Positions 61,691 to 64,000 of a DNA stretch of 64,000 nucleotides are shown here, in pieces. Every line of letters begins with the position of its first letter. The stretch's first letter is position 1. The DNA is from Candidatus Gastranaerophilales bacterium. Its GTDB lineage: Bacteria > Cyanobacteriota > Vampirovibrionia > Gastranaerophilales > Gastranaerophilaceae. The notes below the pieces were generated by a model. The model saw only the letters and a list, made by a program, of their open reading frames with translations. It was not told the DNA's origin and did no database searches. The stretch lies in the NCBI GenBank assembly GCA_910587815.1, contig CAJUNK010000008.1:38312-102311 (forward strand), written 5' to 3'. Position numbers and translations under genes: made by a program.

Positions 61691-63310
61691 TTATTTATCT
61701 TCTTCCCTTGGTACCAGCGTACACCCTTCCTGGCTGAATAAAGATACAACATTTTTGCCGTTGTTTTTAGAATGATAAAGCGCAGTATCAGCACTGTTTA
61801 TAAGAGTTTTAGCATCTTCTCCATCCATTGGGTACTGGCAGATTCCAGAACTTATTGTAGGGGATATGAATATATCGTCTTTTGCACGTACTTTGATTTT
61901 TGATATATTAATTCTTAATCTTTCTGCAATGACTATCGCATCCTCTTTTGTTGTTTCAGGTAAAATTACAATAAATTCTTCTCCGCCATATCTTGCAGGG
62001 ATATCAATTTTTCTTACGGTTTGGGAAATTTCGTTTGATAATTCTCTTAAAATCTGGTCTCCAATTAAGTGGCCGTAAGTATCATTTATACGTTTAAAAT
62101 TATCAATATCCATCATCAAAAGAGACATTTTATGCTTATATCTTGAACATCTTCTAATTTCGTTTTCTAAAAGCGTATAGAAATGTCTTGAAATATATAA
62201 TTTTGTAAGACCATCCTTTGTTGCAAGCTCATACAATTTAGCATTATCAATTGCTATAGCAGCCTGATTTGAAAGGGATGTCATAAACTCCAAATCTCTT
62301 TGATTAAACAATTTATCGTTCTTTTTGTTTGAGATATTTATAACGCCTATTGTTTCACCTTTTGCAATTAAAGGAACACAAAGAAGCGATTGTACATTTG
62401 GCAGAGAATCTTTGTTTACAAATCTTGGGTCATTAGAGCCCAAATTTGTAATTATAGCTTTTTTTTCTAAAAATACTGTTCCTGCAACGCCCTCTCCTGC
62501 TTTAATTTGGGAACATTGGATAAGGCCGTTGTTTATGTTTTCTTCTACCCTTTTATCGTTCAAGCCATACACCACTTTTACTTGCAGGGAATTTGATGTG
62601 TAATCATAAAGCATCAAAGAGCCTTTTTCAGCTTCCAGCGTTGTTAACGCTTTGCTTAAAATTATCTGTAAAAGCCTTTTAAGGTCATCAATAAAATTTA
62701 CAGCTTGCGAAATATTATAAAGAATTGAAATATTATATAAAGATTTTTGCAATTCCTGAATTTTATCATCTTGGCTTTTTTTGTGGAGCAATTTTACAAT
62801 GACAGGCTCCATGTATTCAAAAACTTTTGTTAAGAAACTTAAATTTTCTTCATCAATTTCTGTTGAGCCATCATTATTTTTTCCAATAAAGCAAATGCAC
62901 ACAGGCATGTTTTTTTCTTTATCGAAGAAAACCCTTATATACTGTGCTTCAAGGCTGCTAAGGCCGTTATTTTGCCAAAAAGAATGAAAAACCTGATGAT
63001 GGTTTTCATTTGTGGTTTTTATGATGTTGCCCTTGCTCATAATAGACCAAAAAGCTTCATTTTCATATTCAAAATATTCATCCAAACGGGCATTTTGGTT
63101 TGTAATTACGCTTTTAAACACTGCATTTTCAAATAAATAAAAAGAAATTTGATTATTATTTATTGTTGCAGAAATTAAATCAGACATTTTGATGATTAAA
63201 TCATTAACATCAACAGCCTGACCCGCGATAGCGCTTATTTCAAACATTTTATTCAGCGTGGAAACCACGCCTTCCAAATGACTATAATCTTTTTCGGTCA
63301 TCTCATTCAT
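61691..63310 (-). CDS. GAF-GGDEF diguanylate cyclase
   Basis: A 539-residue protein from MNEMTEKDYSHLEGVV; the longer frame to 63415 would overlap ylxR on the other strand. Two GAF-like domains (the second with GEGVAGTVFLEKKAIITN near residue 280) precede a GGDEF domain with RYGGEEFIVILP near residue 447. It makes c-di-GMP in response to an unknown ligand. Third c-di-GMP protein in the window; no membrane segment. Confidence 0.9.
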   Translation of the reverse strand: MNEMTEKDYSHLEGVVSTLNKMFEISAIAGQAVDVNDLIIKMSDLISATINNNQISFYLFENAVFKSVITNQNARLDEYFEYENEAFWSIMSKGNIIKTTNENHHQVFHSFWQNNGLSSLEAQYIRVFFDKEKNMPVCICFIGKNNDGSTEIDEENLSFLTKVFEYMEPVIVKLLHKKSQDDKIQELQKSLYNISILYNISQAVNFIDDLKRLLQIILSKALTTLEAEKGSLMLYDYTSNSLQVKVVYGLNDKRVEENINNGLIQCSQIKAGEGVAGTVFLEKKAIITNLGSNDPRFVNKDSLPNVQSLLCVPLIAKGETIGVINISNKKNDKLFNQRDLEFMTSLSNQAAIAIDNAKLYELATKDGLTKLYISRHFYTLLENEIRRCSRYKHKMSLLMMDIDNFKRINDTYGHLIGDQILRELSNEISQTVRKIDIPARYGGEEFIVILPETTKEDAIVIAERLRINISKIKVRAKDDIFISPTISSGICQYPMDGEDAKTLINSADTALYHSKNNGKNVVSLFSQEGCTLVPREEDK

Positions 63311-63385
63311 TTTGTGCTTTATTTTTATAATATTATAAGATAAATTGCTAGTAAATACAATTTGTATAGGATATTGATATAAAAA

Positions 63386-63652
63386 ATGGTAAATAAAATT
63401 AACAGAAAATGTCAAGGCTGCGCAAAAATTTTTAACCGAGAAAATTTAATAAAAATAACACTTTGCGATGGAAAATTATATATAAATCCATCTTCTAAAA
63501 TTTTAGGTAGAAGCGCCTATGTTTGTTCTGATATAAATTGTATAAAAAATTTAATCAAGAAAAAAAGACTATATGGTGCATTAAAATTTAAAAATTTTGA
63601 TGAGATTTCATCTGCTGAAGCCAAGCTTTTAAAATCAGTTTCGACCGTTTAA
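63386..63652 (+). CDS. ylxR: YlxR-family RNA-binding protein
   Basis: An 88-residue protein with the CQGC start, LGRSAYVCSDINC and a helical basic end (KNLIKKKRLYGAL). YlxR is typically in the nusA-ylxR-infB operon; neither flanking gene is seen here. A transcript antisense to it may end within the next 40 bp. Confidence 0.85.
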   Translation: MVNKINRKCQGCAKIFNRENLIKITLCDGKLYINPSSKILGRSAYVCSDINCIKNLIKKKRLYGALKFKNFDEISSAEAKLLKSVSTV

Positions 63653-63672
63653 ACCTGATATGTTAAAATAAT

Positions 63673-63717
63673 AAAAAAAGGGGATACCCGGATGAATGAA
63701 AAATTTGCGAATATCCC
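63673..63717 (-). terminator. Possible minus-strand terminator after ylxR
   Basis: Stem GGGATA/TATCCC (63681-63686 with 63712-63717) with seven A residues on its left, that is a T run for a minus-strand transcript. The 25-base loop is long, so the call is weak. Confidence 0.4.
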
Positions 63718-63799
63718 AAAATAAGTTGTTTATCATTAAAATTCCTTTTGCCGTGTGTACTCTGCCAAGTAAAAGGTGACTAAATGTCACGTTTTAGGA

Positions 63800-64000
63800 G
63801 AGGGTAGGCCGTGGCCGTCTGCGTTGAGCAGCGGACACAGGGCGAGAACCTTACGATGCCGCCGTTGCAAAGGCTTTAGCCGAAGCGAAGCAATCTTTGA
63901 TTGCACAGGCGGATAAAACCAAGACGCACAAAAGCCTTAAACCACCGGGCCTTTGGTATTCCACAGGCTTCCTGTGTCATTGCGAGGGAGGCCTTGGCCG
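63800..64000. repeat. GC-rich repeat-like tail at the right edge
   Basis: From about 63800 the base composition rises sharply. It holds GGCCGTGGCCG and GGCCTTGGCCG, and a TGTCATTGCGAGGGAGGCC string of a type widely scattered in bacterial genomes. One frame reads through to the edge (AKALAEAKQSLIAQADKTK) but ends in the FLCHCE pattern that marks spurious translation of this repeat. Probably the start of a dispersed repeat, cut by the window edge. Confidence 0.5.

Noticed and set aside
63660..63745. 33-residue minus-strand peptide starting MINNLFWDIRKFF
   Set aside because: It has AAAGGAAT upstream, but the probable terminator stem lies inside the frame and it runs into ylxR, so an untranslated RNA end is likelier.
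63860..64000. Open frame reading AKALAEAKQSLIAQADKTK to the edge as an infB start
   Set aside because: It ends in the FLCHCE pattern typical of translated intergenic repeat and has no start or ribosome site.
1..64000. CRISPR arrays, tRNA or rRNA genes, insertion sequences
   Set aside because: No regularly spaced repeats, no cloverleaf with a T-loop GTTCRANNC in place, no rRNA-like stretch and no transposase frame were found.

Overview
The window is AT-rich, densely coded chromosomal DNA with genes on both strands and no rRNA, tRNA, CRISPR array or transposase. The gene mix points to a Gram-negative-type bacterium: kdsA (KDO/LPS), an OmpH-like periplasmic chaperone, a secretin and type IV pilus genes. 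Together with B12-dependent ribonucleotide reductase, a flagellar-type ATPase, a MurT-like ligase and a prepilin with a KGFTLVEVLATLGIIGV leader, this suggests the non-photosynthetic cyanobacterial relatives (Melainabacteria/Vampirovibrionia, probably Gastranaerophilales). The lineage call is inference from gene content and style, not from a marker comparison.

Layout. 1-9.6 kb: a GGDEF/HD-GYP protein cut by the left edge, dnaB, a small phage-like nuclease candidate with a frameshifted tail, two tandem minus-strand small RNA candidates, a feoA-feoB fusion, radA and a lone fliI-type ATPase. 9.6-11.9 kb: an accessory patch with an XRE regulator, a broken partner gene, a winged-helix-like protein behind a textbook promoter, and two tiny hydrophobic-peptide genes in structured RNA. 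11.9-20.5 kb: recA-galE-rfbA on the minus strand, kdsA, a PLP lyase, rubredoxin, a second decayed XRE/AbrB patch, two small membrane proteins and nrdJ. 20.7-37 kb: a long plus-strand run with a TPR protein, a prepilin, nrnA, yihY, an unknown protein, a yhaM-like HD protein, a VirB10-like periplasmic protein and pncC. It continues with a Tad/Flp pilus set (cpaB, cpaC, cpaE, cpaF, tadB, tadC) running directly into ribD, aroQ, thiL and ispD. 37-41.5 kb: a TPR/HD-GYP pair, then a third, intact XRE/small-protein module and a third 25-residue peptide gene. 41.5-49 kb: dnaN-thrB-ompH-mnmG, comF, thiG and queA. 49-56.5 kb: small unknowns, a murT-like gene, four overlapping mini membrane genes, an AbrB-like gene, a trxB/alcohol dehydrogenase operon and a radical SAM protein. 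56.7-64 kb: pilO and a pilM-pilN fusion, rlmB, rpoD, a GAF-GGDEF protein, ylxR and a GC-rich repeat-like tail.

The most unusual content is three genes for hydrophobic peptides of exactly 25 residues. Two of them (11.4 kb and 41.3 kb) are related in peptide and in RNA architecture: a closing helix between the 5' and 3' ends, a stem before the Shine-Dalgarno sequence, a stem across the stop codon and a 3' hairpin. This looks like a type I toxin or a regulatory-peptide RNA family. Each of these two lies close downstream of an XRE/small-helical-protein module, which itself occurs three times in different stages of decay.
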